Shown here piece by piece: positions 55,761-64,000 of a DNA stretch of 64,000 nt (positions are counted from its first letter, which is position 1; each line of letters starts with the position of its first letter). Below the pieces are notes generated by a model, which was not told the origin of the DNA, made no database searches, and worked only from the letters and a program-made list of their open reading frames with translations. A program made the position numbers and the translations under genes. The stretch is from assembly GCA_043805435.1 (NCBI GenBank), contig JAZDHY010000018.1, positions 1 through 64,000 of the forward strand, in the 5' to 3' direction. This DNA is from JAEXOD01 sp043805435. Its GTDB lineage: Bacteria > Bacteroidota > Ignavibacteria > Ignavibacteriales > Melioribacteraceae.

Positions 55761-56648
55761 TTAGTTCCCTACTTTTAACCTGTTTTCAATTTTTTGTTTA
55801 TTTTGTATAGCAATTTGATTTAAGGGGTCAATATTTAAGCTTGTTTCAAAATAACGTAAAGCCACATCAATTTTATTTAATTTGATATTAACCATGCCGA
55901 GATAAGCTGAAATTTCAGCATCTTTGGCATCGCTGTTAAATAGAGGAATTAAAATATTTTCAGCTTCTTTATATTCGCCCATCTGATAATTTATTTTTGC
56001 GGCCCAAAACAATAATTTAGTATCGTTATTTTTAATTTTTATTGCTTTTTTAATTGAATCGTTAGCATGAAAAAACATTTCTTTATAATAATAAATTTTT
56101 GCGGCAGTAAACCAAACTTCATAATTATCCTGTCCTAATTCTTTAGCTTTTTCAATATATTGTATTGCTTCGTTCAATTCGTTTTGATTTAACGAAATAT
56201 TTGCCAAATAAGAATAAGCCTCAATGGTATATTCCGAACTTTCAGTAAGCCTGATAAACTCACTAAAATTTATCTTTGCAATATTTAAGTCGTTCAAACC
56301 GTAATTAGCAATTCCCAGCAAAAAATACAATTCCGGTCTAATTTCACCGGTAAGCTGCGAGATATTTTGAATTGCCTGACTGTACATTCCAATTTTAATC
56401 ATTAACTCGCTGCAAAGAAGCCGTATTTCATCATCGCTACCGGCAATTTCTACCATATATTTTTCAAGAATAGAAATAGCCGAATTTGTTTTTTCCATTT
56501 TATCGTAAACAGTAGCCAATCTAATTACCGCAAGTTTTCCAAAATCGGCATCCTCAATAAGGTTTTGATATAATTGAACAGAGTGTAAAAATTTCCCTTC
56601 TTTTTCAAATTCGTAAGCTTTACTAAATAAGTACTCTTTTTGATTCAT
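55761..56648 (-). CDS. tetratricopeptide repeat protein
   Basis: 295 residues almost entirely of TPR helices, about eight units (for example YLANISLNQNELNEAIQYIEKA, YEVWFTAAKIYYYKEMF, AYLGMVNIKLNKIDVALRYFE). No signal peptide is seen, so it is probably a cytosolic scaffold. It starts one base beyond the guaA stop. Confidence 0.85.
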   Translation of the reverse strand: MNQKEYLFSKAYEFEKEGKFLHSVQLYQNLIEDADFGKLAVIRLATVYDKMEKTNSAISILEKYMVEIAGSDDEIRLLCSELMIKIGMYSQAIQNISQLTGEIRPELYFLLGIANYGLNDLNIAKINFSEFIRLTESSEYTIEAYSYLANISLNQNELNEAIQYIEKAKELGQDNYEVWFTAAKIYYYKEMFFHANDSIKKAIKIKNNDTKLLFWAAKINYQMGEYKEAENILIPLFNSDAKDAEISAYLGMVNIKLNKIDVALRYFETSLNIDPLNQIAIQNKQKIENRLKVGN

Positions 56649-56649
56649 A

Positions 56650-58191
56650 CTATTCCCATTCTATAGTTGAAGGAGGTTTTGAGCTAATATCGTAAACAAC
56701 TCTATTAACACCTTTTACTCCACGTATAATTTTATTAGAAATATTATCCAAAATATTATAATCAAATTTATACCAATCGGCTGTCATACCGTCTGTTGAA
56801 GTAACTGCACGCAGCGCAATTACATTTTCGTAAGTTCTGTTATCTCCCATTACACCAACCGATTGAATTGGAAGATAAACGGCAAATGCCTGCCAAATTT
56901 CGTTATATATACCAGTTGCTTTTAATTCGCTTATAAATACATCGTCTGCATCGCGCAGCATATCTAATTTTTCGGTAGTAATATCACCAATTATTCTAAC
57001 AGCCAAACCCGGACCCGGAAAAGGATGCTTAAATATAAAATCATTCCAAATGTTTAATTGTAAACCAATACGGCGTACTTCATCTTTAAATAATTCCCTA
57101 AAAGGTTCAATTAATTTTAAGTTCATTTTTTCGGGCAATCCACCAACATTATGATGTGTTTTTATTGTAACCGATGAACCTTTAACAGGTACCGATTCGA
57201 TAACATCAGGGTATAAAGTCCCCTGAACAAGAAAATCAACATTACCTATTTTTTTTGCTTCCCTCTCAAAAATTTCAATAAAAGTATTACCAATTATTTT
57301 ACGTTTTTTTTCGGGTTCGGTAACACCGGCAAGTTTAGAAATAAATTCCAACGAGGCGTCAACAGAAATTAAATTAAGGTTGTGATTATTTTTAAATTCT
57401 TTAACAAATATTTCCGATTCGTTTTTTCTCATCAAACCGGTATCAACATGAATGCATGTTAAATTATCACCAACTGCCTTATTTACTAAAATAGCAGCAA
57501 CAGTGGAATCAACACCACCGCTTAAAGCACAAATAACTTTTTTATTGCCTACTGTAAGTTTAATATTGTTAATACTTTCATTAATAAAATTTTCAGCATT
57601 CCATGAACCCGAACAATTGCAAATATTATAAACAAAATTTTTAATAATCACTTCGCCTTGTTCGGTATGGGCAACTTCGGGATGAAATTGCAGACCGTAA
57701 ATTTTTTTATTTTTTACTTTAATAGCGGCAATGGGAGAATCTGTTGTTGAACCGATAATTTCAATTTGATTTGGAACAGAAGTAATAATATCCCCATGAC
57801 TCATCCAAACGCTAATTGTTGAAGATATATTGTTAAACAACTCGTTTGCAGTTGTAACATTAAAATTTGTTTTTCCATATTCTCTTTGAGCGGCCGGTTC
57901 AACAGTTCCGCCAAACAAACTGGTTATTAACTGAATACCATAGCATACACCCAAAACAGGAATTCCCATCTCGAAAATTTCTTTGTTAACAGATAAAGAG
58001 GCATCATCGTAAACACTCATAGGTCCGCCGGAAAGAATAATTCCAACGGGATTAAGTTCTTTTATTTTTTCGATAGAGAAATTATTGGGGTGAATTTCGG
58101 AATAGACATTAATTTCCCTAATTCTGCGTGCAATAAGCTGTGTATATTGCGATCCGAAATCTAAAATTAAAACAGATTGATTATGAAGCAT
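56650..58191 (-). CDS. guaA: GMP synthase (glutamine-hydrolysing)
   Basis: 513 residues. A class I glutamine amidotransferase domain (nucleophile Cys in GVCYGIQL, then FHPEVAHT) is followed by the ATP-pyrophosphatase P-loop ALSGGVDSTV and the C-terminal dimerisation domain ending in KPPSTIEWE. It converts XMP to GMP. It lies 7 nt after gcvH. Confidence 0.97.
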   Translation of the reverse strand: MLHNQSVLILDFGSQYTQLIARRIREINVYSEIHPNNFSIEKIKELNPVGIILSGGPMSVYDDASLSVNKEIFEMGIPVLGVCYGIQLITSLFGGTVEPAAQREYGKTNFNVTTANELFNNISSTISVWMSHGDIITSVPNQIEIIGSTTDSPIAAIKVKNKKIYGLQFHPEVAHTEQGEVIIKNFVYNICNCSGSWNAENFINESINNIKLTVGNKKVICALSGGVDSTVAAILVNKAVGDNLTCIHVDTGLMRKNESEIFVKEFKNNHNLNLISVDASLEFISKLAGVTEPEKKRKIIGNTFIEIFEREAKKIGNVDFLVQGTLYPDVIESVPVKGSSVTIKTHHNVGGLPEKMNLKLIEPFRELFKDEVRRIGLQLNIWNDFIFKHPFPGPGLAVRIIGDITTEKLDMLRDADDVFISELKATGIYNEIWQAFAVYLPIQSVGVMGDNRTYENVIALRAVTSTDGMTADWYKFDYNILDNISNKIIRGVKGVNRVVYDISSKPPSTIEWE

Positions 58192-58198
58192 TTATGGA

Positions 58199-58576
58199 TT
58201 AACCCAACAACGCTTTATAGTCATCGGCACTTAAAAGTTCATCCAAATCGGCAGGATTTGTTATTTCTATTTTAACAATCCAACCTTCGCCATAAGGATC
58301 GGTATTTACCAATTGAGGATCATTTTCTAATACCGGATTAATTTCAATAAGTTTACCATCACAAGGAGCAAGCATATCGCTAACAGTTTTTACAGCTTCA
58401 ATTGTACCAAAGGTTTCCCCTTTAACAATTGCAGTAAGATCAGATTCGATACTGATAAAAACAATGTCGCCTAATTCCCCTTGAGCGTAATCGGTAACGC
58501 CAATATAACCAATATTGCCTTCAACTTTTAACCATTCATGGTCTTTTGTGTACATTAAATTATCTAAAACGTTCAT
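58199..58576 (-). CDS. gcvH: glycine cleavage system H protein
   Basis: 125 residues. The lipoyl domain shows the modified Lys in GTIEAVKTVSDM and the family start YTKDHEWLKVEG. It carries the aminomethyl group between P, T and L proteins. None of gcvP, gcvT or lipoylation genes is in the window. It is 11 nt after accC. Confidence 0.96.
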   Translation of the reverse strand: MNVLDNLMYTKDHEWLKVEGNIGYIGVTDYAQGELGDIVFISIESDLTAIVKGETFGTIEAVKTVSDMLAPCDGKLIEINPVLENDPQLVNTDPYGEGWIVKIEITNPADLDELLSADDYKALLG

Positions 58577-58587
58577 TTTTTCCTCGT

Positions 58588-59925
58588 TTATTTGGTTAAT
58601 AATTTATCTATAAAGGAAGTATCATAGTCAGCTTTAATAAAATTTTCATTTTGTAATACCATCTGATGAAACGGAATAGTTGTATGAATCCCTTCAATTT
58701 TGATTTCATCAAAAGCACGGCGTGCCCTGCTTATAGCATGCATTCTATCGGTTCCCCAAACAATAATTTTAGCAATTAACGAATCATAATAAGGGGGTAT
58801 CACATAATCATCATAAATATGTGAATCTATTCGAACACCAAAACCTCCGGGGAAATGTAAATAATTAATTTTTCCGGGTGAAGGCCTAAATCCATTTTCA
58901 GGGTCTTCTGCATTAATTCTAAATTCAAAACTATGTCCAACAGGGTTCTTGGGTAAAATACTAACGCTTTGCCCTGCGGCAACTAAAATTTGCTGCTTAA
59001 TTAAATCAATATTATTTACCATTTCCGTTACAGGGTGTTCAACCTGAATTCGTGTATTCATTTCTATAAAGTAAAAATCTTTATTTTTATCAACTAAAAA
59101 TTCAACCGTACCGGCACCTTCATATTTTACGCTGGTAGCACCCAAAATAGCGGCGTCACTCATTTTTTTTCTTAAAACGGGATCCACAATTGGAGAAGGA
59201 GATTCTTCAATTAATTTTTGATGTCTCCTTTGAATTGAGCAATCTCTTTCACCATACGAAAAAACATTACCCTCTTGATCACCTACAATTTGTATTTCAA
59301 CATGGCGGGGATTAACAATATATTTTTCTATATATAACTCAGGATTTCCAAAACAAGCTTCAGCCTCAGCACCGGCAGTATTAAAAGCAGCCTCAAATTG
59401 GCTTTCATCATTTACAATACGCATACCTTTTCCACCGCCTCCGGCAGATGCTTTTACCATAAGCGGATAACCAATTTCGTCGGCAATTTTTTTTGCTTCT
59501 TTAATATCTGTTATAGCTCCATCCGAACCGGGAACAACAGGTACCCCGCATGCTTTCATTGTACGTTTTGCTAAAGCCTTGTCACCCATTTTTGTTATCA
59601 TATCGGAGGAAGGACCAATAAACTTAATATTGGAGTTAAAACATATCTCCGAAAAATCGGCATTTTCTGCTAAAAAACCATATCCTGGGTGTATTGCATC
59701 GGCACCCGTAATTATTGCCGCAGAAATTATGTTAGGTACTTTCAAATAGCTGCTTTTACTTGGAGGGGGTCCAATACATACAGCTTCGTCAGCAAAAACA
59801 GTATGCAAAGAATCTCTATCGGCTTCCGAATAAACTGCAACTGTTTTTATACCAAGCTCTTTGCATGTGCGAATAATCCTTAATGCTATTTCGCCTCTGT
59901 TTGCAATAAGTATTTTTTTAAACAT
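58588..59925 (-). CDS. accC: acetyl-CoA carboxylase biotin carboxylase subunit
   Basis: 445 residues from ATG 59925, chosen because it gives the standard N-terminus MFKKILIANRGEIA and has GGAAA upstream; the frame runs on to 59997 through accB sequence. The ATP-grasp glycine loop KASAGGGGKGM, EKYIVNPRHVEIQ and FIEMNTRIQVEHPVTE are present. It carboxylates biotin on AccB, the first step of fatty-acid synthesis. The gap to accB is 13 nt. Confidence 0.97.
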   Translation of the reverse strand: MFKKILIANRGEIALRIIRTCKELGIKTVAVYSEADRDSLHTVFADEAVCIGPPPSKSSYLKVPNIISAAIITGADAIHPGYGFLAENADFSEICFNSNIKFIGPSSDMITKMGDKALAKRTMKACGVPVVPGSDGAITDIKEAKKIADEIGYPLMVKASAGGGGKGMRIVNDESQFEAAFNTAGAEAEACFGNPELYIEKYIVNPRHVEIQIVGDQEGNVFSYGERDCSIQRRHQKLIEESPSPIVDPVLRKKMSDAAILGATSVKYEGAGTVEFLVDKNKDFYFIEMNTRIQVEHPVTEMVNNIDLIKQQILVAAGQSVSILPKNPVGHSFEFRINAEDPENGFRPSPGKINYLHFPGGFGVRIDSHIYDDYVIPPYYDSLIAKIIVWGTDRMHAISRARRAFDEIKIEGIHTTIPFHQMVLQNENFIKADYDTSFIDKLLTK

Positions 59926-59938
59926 ATTAATTTTCCGG

Positions 59939-60415
59939 TCAGTCTTTTTGAATTGAAAATAAGGGTTGATTATATTCAACCGGAGACCCATCTTCAATTA
60001 AAACTTTAACAACGGTTCCACTAACGTCAGATTCTATTTCATTCATTAGTTTCATAGCTTCAACAATGCATAAAACCGTTCCCTGCGAAATTCTATCTCC
60101 AACCTTTACAAATTCCGGTAAACCGGGAGAAGGAGATCGATAAAAAGTACCTACAATTGGGGATTTAATAGGATGAAGTTTATCATCCTGTGATATTTTA
60201 GCAATATCATCCAAATTTTTCTGCTCATTAACAAAAGCAGCATTAGTTGAACTGTTTGGAACAGTATAATTAGCAAACGGAATTTGCTGTGTAAGAACAT
60301 TTGAATCTTTATTCTTGGAGATTTTAATTTTTAAGTCTCCTTCCTGCACAGAAAATTCCGTAATGTTACTATCTTCAACCAACTTAATTAGTTTACGGAT
60401 TGTATTTATGTCCAT
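59939..60415 (-). CDS. accB: acetyl-CoA carboxylase biotin carboxyl carrier protein
   Basis: 158 residues. The C-terminal biotinyl domain carries the modified Lys122 in EAMKLMNEI and the thumb region SPIVGTFYRSPSP. The N-terminus has the usual MDINTIRKLI helix. It pairs with accC directly downstream. Confidence 0.97.
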   Translation of the reverse strand: MDINTIRKLIKLVEDSNITEFSVQEGDLKIKISKNKDSNVLTQQIPFANYTVPNSSTNAAFVNEQKNLDDIAKISQDDKLHPIKSPIVGTFYRSPSPGLPEFVKVGDRISQGTVLCIVEAMKLMNEIESDVSGTVVKVLIEDGSPVEYNQPLFSIQKD

Positions 60416-60429
60416 ATATTTTTTTCTAT

Positions 60430-60996
60430 TTAGTTTTTAACTCTTTCAACGTAACTACCAATTCGAGTATCAACTTTTAATAAGTCGCCTTCATTAACAA
60501 ACAAAGGAACACTAATAATTGCCCCTGTTTCAAGTTTGGCCGGTTTTAGTACGTTTGTTGCTGTGTCACCGCGAAATCCGGGTTCTGTTTCAATAACAGC
60601 TAAATTAACAAAAATAGGTATATCGCCGGAAATAATTGAGTCGTTATCATCAAGAAGCAATTCAACTTCAAATCCTTCTTTAAGATATTTAGCTCCATCA
60701 CCAAAAACAGTTTCTTCAACTGTCAGTTGATCATAAGTTTCATTATCCATAATTACAAGACCGGATCCTTCACGATATAAAAACTGATATTTTCTTCTTT
60801 CAACTCTAACTATTTCAATTGTTTCACCAGAACGGAAGGTATTATCTAATACTTTACCTGTTCGTAAATTTTTTAACATTGTTCTTACAAATGCGCCGCC
60901 TTTACCCGGTTTAACATGTTGAAATTCAACTACTGTATAAAGGTCTCCTTTAAATTTCATTATAAGACCATTTCTTAATTCTGCTGTATCCGCCAT
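60430..60996 (-). CDS. efp: elongation factor P
   Basis: 188 residues with three beta-barrel domains and the tip loop HVKPGKGGAFVR containing the Lys modified in many species; the C-terminal DTRIGSYVERV is the family signature. It relieves ribosome stalling at polyproline. No epmA/epmB-type modification gene is close by. The efp-accB-accC order is widespread. Confidence 0.97.
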   Translation of the reverse strand: MADTAELRNGLIMKFKGDLYTVVEFQHVKPGKGGAFVRTMLKNLRTGKVLDNTFRSGETIEIVRVERRKYQFLYREGSGLVIMDNETYDQLTVEETVFGDGAKYLKEGFEVELLLDDNDSIISGDIPIFVNLAVIETEPGFRGDTATNVLKPAKLETGAIISVPLFVNEGDLLKVDTRIGSYVERVKN

Positions 60997-61050
60997 TTAG
61001 TGCTTTCCGTTTTGTTATTATTTATTACTTTTTTGGTTTGAAAGAACCTG

Positions 61051-61740
61051 CTATTCTTTTACTAACACAGCATATCTTTCTATTTCACGCATAACATCAG
61101 AAGTTTTATATTCTTCTTTAATTGTTTCAATTAATTCTTTTGCTTCAGCTTTTTTATTAACTTTTAGATAATTAATAGTAGCCCCTAACAAATATTGTGC
61201 GTTAGATGGATTTTCTTTTGAAACAAATGCGGCGTCTTTAAAACTTCCGGCAGCTTTTTCATATTCTTTTTTGAATTCATAATAACCGGCAATTCCAGCT
61301 TTTGCAGCCGCTTTATATAAATCATTATCACCGGAATAATCGTTATAGAATTCATAGGCTTGTTCAACTTTGCCTAAGTAAAAATAGGAATTTGCCAAAT
61401 AAACTTTTGCAATTTCGCCGTATTCAGTACTACCATAAGAATCAACTATCTGTTTAAATCCAACAATATTAGTTCCTTTTTTCCCATCAACTGCTTCTTG
61501 ATAAGAGCCAGCCTCGTATAGAGATACAACACGAGCTAGTTCAATGGACGCTTTATCGTTATCGCTATTTGTTTTAACCATATACAAATAAACCAAAATT
61601 GCCAATACTGCAACAGAGCCGGCAACAATCAAAATTGGTTTCATATTGTTATCAAAATATTTTACAGCTTTATAATAAAAGGTTACTAAGGTATCTTCTT
61701 TTAGCTGCTTTTTGGTAATTTTTTTCTTCTTTGCTAACAA
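61051..61740 (-). CDS. membrane-anchored TPR protein
   Basis: 229 residues: a basic N-terminus, a single membrane helix (~34-53: PILIVAGSVAVLAILVYLYMV) and periplasmic TPR helices (LANSYFYLGKVEQAYEFYND). The plan resembles YfgM/YbgF-like proteins. The start is TTG at 61740, supported by GCGGAG 6 nt upstream. Confidence 0.8.
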   Translation of the reverse strand: MLAKKKKITKKQLKEDTLVTFYYKAVKYFDNNMKPILIVAGSVAVLAILVYLYMVKTNSDNDKASIELARVVSLYEAGSYQEAVDGKKGTNIVGFKQIVDSYGSTEYGEIAKVYLANSYFYLGKVEQAYEFYNDYSGDNDLYKAAAKAGIAGYYEFKKEYEKAAGSFKDAAFVSKENPSNAQYLLGATINYLKVNKKAEAKELIETIKEEYKTSDVMREIERYAVLVKE

Positions 61741-61804
61741 GCTTACTCCGCTAATTATTTTTAAACATTACTTCAAAAAATTATAAATTTTAATTTAATA
61801 AATT

Positions 61805-62848
61805 TTATTTTTTTATCCTAATATGATTTGAAAATATCCAGGCTTTATTTTCTCTAAAAACCTCAATTCTATATACCCCCGAATTAAAAACAACAAACTC
61901 GGCATCAATATTTTCAACCTCGGCTATTTTCACACCATTATGGATTAACTTAATCAAACAGCTATCGCTAGGAAGTAAAACCCGTAATTTAACTTTATCC
62001 TTAAATAGAATTGTATCTCCCATTTGGTAAGTTTTTTTACCGTCTTCAGCAAAAAACCTAAAACCTTTTGCTTCGCCATAATAATAGTTGGAAATAAAAC
62101 ATCTCCCCATACTAAGAGAATTGTATAACTTATGTTTTGCAGATTCCAACAATTCAGGATCTGTTGGTATTTTTGTATTTGTTATTATATGAGTACGAAT
62201 TGATTTAAACAATACTTTATAAGGAAAAACTTCAACTTCAAAAAATCCTAAAAGATTTAGTTTATGCGCATGAGCATCAACTCCGCCAATACCTACAACT
62301 TTTCTATATCGACTTAATTCATCCCATTTAGCCAGTGCTTCTTCGGTTGGACCAACAATTGAACTTAATGGATGAATAAACGAATTGTATTTGTTTTCTT
62401 CTGTAAGTCCTTCCATCCATTCAGACATATGGTTCCAAATCTCAATTCCTGTAAAATTGTCAATTTGCCATTCTGTCCATGGATAAGGAGGATGCTCTTC
62501 CATTGAAGAGCGTTTTTCAAACGGATGGGCTAAAAATCCTATCCCTCCTGCTTCAGCAACTTTTGTAACGTATTCTTTAGCCGGCATACGTGTCGAAAAA
62601 ACTTCATCAATGCCAAAAGCTAAATAATGATTTTTATTTTCTTTATCATTAATTTCGGTACCAACAAGCAGTAGGGTATTGTTGTACCAACCTTCATACC
62701 CCTCTTTTAATGCTCTTAATGTATTATGATCGGTTAAAAATATATAATCCAGACCTACTTCACAAGCAGCATCTGCAATATCTTTAACTTCTCCTGATCC
62801 ATCAGAAAAGATTGAATGAATATGAATAGCACCAACATATTCGAACAT
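61805..62848 (-). CDS. PHP-domain metal-dependent phosphoesterase
   Basis: 347 residues. The PHP N-terminus HIHSIFSDGSG and LTDHNTL provide metal ligands, and a later FLAHPFEK and GGVDAHAHK supply others. This is the PHP fold of histidinol-phosphatase or nucleoside-phosphate-type hydrolases; the substrate is unknown. The C-terminal ~90 residues are beta-rich. It sits between the 98-aa gene and the TPR gene. Confidence 0.85.
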   Translation of the reverse strand: MFEYVGAIHIHSIFSDGSGEVKDIADAACEVGLDYIFLTDHNTLRALKEGYEGWYNNTLLLVGTEINDKENKNHYLAFGIDEVFSTRMPAKEYVTKVAEAGGIGFLAHPFEKRSSMEEHPPYPWTEWQIDNFTGIEIWNHMSEWMEGLTEENKYNSFIHPLSSIVGPTEEALAKWDELSRYRKVVGIGGVDAHAHKLNLLGFFEVEVFPYKVLFKSIRTHIITNTKIPTDPELLESAKHKLYNSLSMGRCFISNYYYGEAKGFRFFAEDGKKTYQMGDTILFKDKVKLRVLLPSDSCLIKLIHNGVKIAEVENIDAEFVVFNSGVYRIEVFRENKAWIFSNHIRIKK

Positions 62849-62880
62849 TAAATTAAACTTCTTTTCAAATTAACAACAAA

Positions 62881-63177
62881 TTAAACTTCATAAAGAGTTG
62901 AATACTCTGTTGTTTGTTCTTTAATTATATCGCTTAATTTTGTCATAAGAATTTCCACACGTTCATTTTGAACGTCATCAAAACTTTCATAAGCTTCATA
63001 ATTGTCAAAGTAATAAACTTCTTCAAATTTGTTTTTTTTGTTTTTGTGTTCAAAAACACGGTATTCCGAAAGAGTTTCCGCTTTAATAAGATTTTTTAAT
63101 TCTCTTATTACATCAAGATACTCTTCTCTTCTTTCCGGCAAAATGTCATATTTAATTGAAAAAATTACTTTTCCCAT
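62881..63177 (-). CDS. small ferredoxin-like alpha/beta-barrel protein
   Basis: 98 residues. The order of strands and helices (KVIFSIKYDILPERREEYLDVIRELK ... YRVFEHKN.. ..FEEVYYFDNYEAYESF) resembles dimeric alpha/beta-barrel monooxygenase-like proteins, but no catalytic residue identifies a reaction. 13 nt downstream of dapF. Confidence 0.6.
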   Translation of the reverse strand: MGKVIFSIKYDILPERREEYLDVIRELKNLIKAETLSEYRVFEHKNKKNKFEEVYYFDNYEAYESFDDVQNERVEILMTKLSDIIKEQTTEYSTLYEV

Positions 63178-63190
63178 TATTTCCTCATAT

Positions 63191-64000
63191 TTATAAATGA
63201 ATATAACCGGTAAAAACTTCTTTTGCCGGTCCGATTAATGCAACATTGTTAAAACTGTTTTCTTTATATTCAAATTCAACTGTTAAAGTTTGACCACTTA
63301 AGGTAATTACTTTTACAGGTGATTTTAAATTATATAATAACGATGATATTAATGCTGCTGCTGTAGAACCTGTTCCACAGGCAAAAGTTTCATCTTCAAC
63401 GCCTCTTTCAAAAGTTCTAATATAAATAACATCGTTTTTAATTTGTATAAAATTTACGTTTATTCCTTTTTCAAAATCCTTTAAAAATCTAATTTCTTTT
63501 CCAATTTTATATACAGGAAGTTCATCAATTTCGGTATAAAATGAATTTTTATCGTCCGGATTGGATAAAATTTCCTCCACCCTAATTACAGCATGCAGCG
63601 AACCTGTATCAACCGAAGATATATTAATACTCTGATTATTTGCATAGATATTATAATTAAGTTTTAATAGCTCCGGTGGTGCCAAAAAAAACTTCACCAT
63701 TCCGTCTTCAAAAACCTCGCCTTTATATGCAACACCACGGCACAAAAAGTTTGTTATGTTGCCTATACATTTTTTTGCACTATATGCGTATTTTATGGAA
63801 CACCTTGACCCATTACCACATAAAGTACCCAACGATCCGTCAGAATTGTAATATTCTAATTCGTAATCGTAATTATCGGATTTTTTAATAAATAAAATTC
63901 CGTCTCCACCTATTCCATTACGTCTGTCACAAATTTTACGTATAACTGAATTCTCCAAATTAAAATCGGGATTCAATTCGGAATCTATTAAAATAAAATC
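63191..64000 (-). CDS. dapF: diaminopimelate epimerase (start outside the window)
   Basis: Converts LL- to meso-diaminopimelate for lysine and peptidoglycan synthesis. Both catalytic cysteines are visible (LCGNGSRC and ACGTGSTAA), together with GGDGILFI. The frame continues through the right edge: the last eight codons read DFILIDSE, the conserved N-terminal dapF motif, so the TTG at 63976 is not the start and the true ATG lies beyond position 64000. Confidence 0.95.
   Translation of the reverse strand, partial: DFILIDSELNPDFNLENSVIRKICDRRNGIGGDGILFIKKSDNYDYELEYYNSDGSLGTLCGNGSRCSIKYAYSAKKCIGNITNFLCRGVAYKGEVFEDGMVKFFLAPPELLKLNYNIYANNQSINISSVDTGSLHAVIRVEEILSNPDDKNSFYTEIDELPVYKIGKEIRFLKDFEKGINVNFIQIKNDVIYIRTFERGVEDETFACGTGSTAAALISSLLYNLKSPVKVITLSGQTLTVEFEYKENSFNNVALIGPAKEVFTGYIHL

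Noticed and set aside
1..64000. tRNA, rRNA or riboswitch genes
   Set aside because: I looked for TTCGA-type T-loops and CCA-flanked cloverleafs by eye and found none convincing; a covariance-model scan would be decisive.

Overview
The window is AT-rich bacterial chromosome. It most resembles Ignavibacteria (the Chlorobi/Bacteroidetes side of the FCB group). The evidence is three secreted proteins ending in the sorting domain with the linker motif QNYPNPFNPST, DUF5916 outer-membrane and LEA14-like proteins, many signal-peptide proteins ending in AQ, and long runs of minus-strand housekeeping genes with 1-15 nt spacing. This placement is inference from protein style; no rRNA or tRNA gene is visible.

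Layout. 1-6.4 kb: the end of a PD-(D/E)XK gene, then a minus-strand operon of a MarR-GNAT fusion, a DUF5916 protein and a secreted oligoendopeptidase F. 6.4-16.1 kb: an ATPase-GNAT fusion, an NTF2-like lipoprotein and the tightly packed operon ymdB-folD-deoC-hicB-trmH-aroA-ABC ATPase. Two copies of a ~400 bp non-coding element with inverted ends bracket this block in opposite orientation, and a smaller 234 bp inverted-repeat element sits inside it. 16.3-19.6 kb: a large soluble multi-PAS hybrid histidine kinase.

19.7-24.3 kb holds the most interesting locus: a two-gene operon (ATGA overlap) encoding a TIR-transmembrane protein with about 20 YD-like repeats, and a SLOG protein with two pairs of transmembrane helices. 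The parts recall nucleotide-signal immune systems such as Thoeris, but with a receptor-like outer domain. 24.5-30.9 kb: a VanX-like dipeptidase, a secreted pullulanase-type GH13, a nucleotidyltransferase, a LEA14-like protein, an MltB-type transglycosylase and a small exported protein. 31.1-35.4 kb (+): an M1-peptidase-like protein without its zinc site, a membrane protein, def and fmt. 35.4-37.1 kb: 1.7 kb of stacked non-coding repeats. 37.1-45.0 kb: two tandem paralogous secreted proteins and a gingipain-like C25 protease, all with type IX-style sorting domains. 45.2-48.3 kb: a GNAT, a broken DUF1016 nuclease gene and a DUF4365-TPR protein.

48.5-64 kb is housekeeping: argS, rsfS, a LytR_C protein, a RidA protein, mazG, phoH, LysM and coiled-coil envelope proteins, radC (apparently starting at ATT), TPR proteins, guaA, gcvH, accC-accB, efp, a PHP protein and dapF, which runs off the right edge.
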